Part shown: positions 5,953-6,566 of the stretch, in pieces
Layout: every line of letters begins with the position of its first letter
How positions within the stretch are numbered: position 1 is the first letter of the stretch
From: Chitinophagaceae bacterium UBA4412
Lineage (GTDB): Bacteria > Bacteroidota > Bacteroidia > Chitinophagales > Chitinophagaceae
DNA: 6,566 bases
Direction: 5' to 3'
Assembly (NCBI GenBank): GCA_002400445.1
Contig: DGQO01000194.1
Coordinates: 1-6,566, forward strand
Made by a program: the position numbers and the translations under genes
The notes under the pieces: generated by a model
Databases searched by the model: none
The model's input: only the letters and a program-made list of their open reading frames with translations
What the model was told of the DNA's origin: nothing

Positions 5953-6566
5953 ATGATCGTCACTGTATTTGGCGCTACCGGCATGGTGGGCCAGCAATTG
6001 GTAAAACAGGCTTTATATATGGGTTTTACCGTTAAAGCTTTTGGAAGAAATGTGTTTACTACCGAACTCCCGGATACAAAAAACCTGGAACTTGTGCAAG
6101 GGGCATTGTTCGATGAAAAAGAAGTTCGGAATGCTATCAAAGGCAGCGACGCTGTGCTTTCCGCACTAGGCGGTGCCACTGACGGTGCGGATAAAACCCG
6201 ATCCCTGGGCATGAAAAATATTGTAGGCCAAATGGAGAAAGCAGGCGTGAACCGCATCGTAGCCGTTGGTGGACTCGGCGTACTAACAGATGCAAGCGGA
6301 CGGTTGCTTATGGATGACGAGAATTATCCTGCAGAGTACAAGGCGGTTGGCCTTGAACATCTTAAAGCCTTTCGTGCCCTGGAAGCATCTGCGCTGCGCT
6401 GGACCTTTGTGTGCCCACCAAACATCAAACCTGCTGATGTAACCGGGCTGTACACTACGGCAGGCAATGAACCCCCAATTGACAACAAGTATTACATCAA
6501 TAGTGGTGATCTCGCCATGTTTATGCTGAAGGAACTTACCGACAATAAATACATCCAACAGCGGGT
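5953..6566 (+). CDS. NAD(P)-binding oxidoreductase of the NmrA / atypical SDR type (3' end cut by window)
   Basis: The frame from ATG 5953 stays open to the window end (204 full codons). It begins MIVTVFGATGMVGQQLV, a first beta strand with the Rossmann loop GATGMVG (7-13) that binds the dinucleotide phosphate. SALGG (70-74), VGGLGV (105-110) and CPPNIKP (154-160) occupy the places of strand-end motifs in NAD(P)H-binding atypical SDRs (flavin reductase / BVR-B-like and NmrA-like proteins). The classical SDR YxxxK active site is not evident. The closing NKYIQQR-V resembles the end of such ~200-210-aa proteins, so only a few codons are probably missing. Substrate unknown. It is divergent from trp, with a 102-bp gap to the leader ORF, A-rich sequence before the start and no Shine-Dalgarno site. 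Nothing ties it to tryptophan metabolism beyond adjacency. Confidence 0.85.
   Translation, partial: MIVTVFGATGMVGQQLVKQALYMGFTVKAFGRNVFTTELPDTKNLELVQGALFDEKEVRNAIKGSDAVLSALGGATDGADKTRSLGMKNIVGQMEKAGVNRIVAVGGLGVLTDASGRLLMDDENYPAEYKAVGLEHLKAFRALEASALRWTFVCPPNIKPADVTGLYTTAGNEPPIDNKYYINSGDLAMFMLKELTDNKYIQQR

Noticed and set aside
5851..5997. Longer leader ORF beginning MLAHHAGSAKYS on the minus strand
   Set aside because: It would extend into the divergent oxidoreductase gene and past the best promoter. The open frame there is probably incidental, though starts near 5880 cannot be fully excluded.
5928..6558. Minus-strand ORFs of 109 and 91 codons at 5928-6257 and 6283-6558
   Set aside because: They lie antisense to the intact oxidoreductase frame, which has a clear GATGMVG Rossmann motif; the antisense products show no recognisable domain.

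Overview
The window is the first part of a tryptophan biosynthesis operon on the minus strand. It runs from the promoter and leader near position 5890 down to the first eight codons of trpA at the left edge. A single divergent plus-strand gene starts at 5953 and runs off the right edge. The unfused trpE-trpG-trpD-trpC-trpF-trpB-trpA order, the protein sequences (for example the TrpB start around GYYGNFGGAFIPEMLYPN), the A-rich start regions with few Shine-Dalgarno sites and a Bacteroidota-type promoter all point to Bacteroidota. Chitinophagaceae or a near relative is my best guess from protein style alone.

Layout from transcription start to end (right to left): a candidate promoter (5858-5889) overlaps two interlocked 12-bp palindromes. 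An 18-residue leader ORF with three consecutive Trp codons follows (5794-5850), then a candidate antiterminator pairing (5747-5793) and an intrinsic terminator (5728-5754). After these come trpE (4296-5717), trpG (3716-4285), trpD (2695-3687), trpC (1916-2698), trpF (1259-1894), trpB (34-1254) and trpA (1-26, partial). Junctions are tight: 10 nt, 28 nt, a 4-nt ATGA overlap, 21 nt, 4 nt and 7 nt. This indicates one transcript with coupled translation. Every sizeable stretch of the window is accounted for; the only gap without a structural gene is 5718-5952, which holds the regulatory leader.

Together the genes encode the whole route from chorismate to tryptophan. TrpE and TrpG make anthranilate, TrpD adds phosphoribose, TrpF isomerises, TrpC closes the indole ring, and TrpB with TrpA makes tryptophan. 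No enzyme looks broken: the main catalytic motifs are present in each.

The most interesting part is the leader. It has the components of ribosome-mediated transcription attenuation: a short ORF with a Trp-Trp-Trp run, a stop codon directly abutting a segment that can pair with the 5' arm of a terminator, and that terminator ending 10 nt before the trpE start. It closely parallels the classic enterobacterial trp attenuator. Here it sits behind a Bacteroidota-type promoter that would leave the leader ORF almost without a 5' untranslated region. Apart from this, the region is ordinary housekeeping DNA, with no sign of mobile elements, CRISPR arrays or RNA genes.
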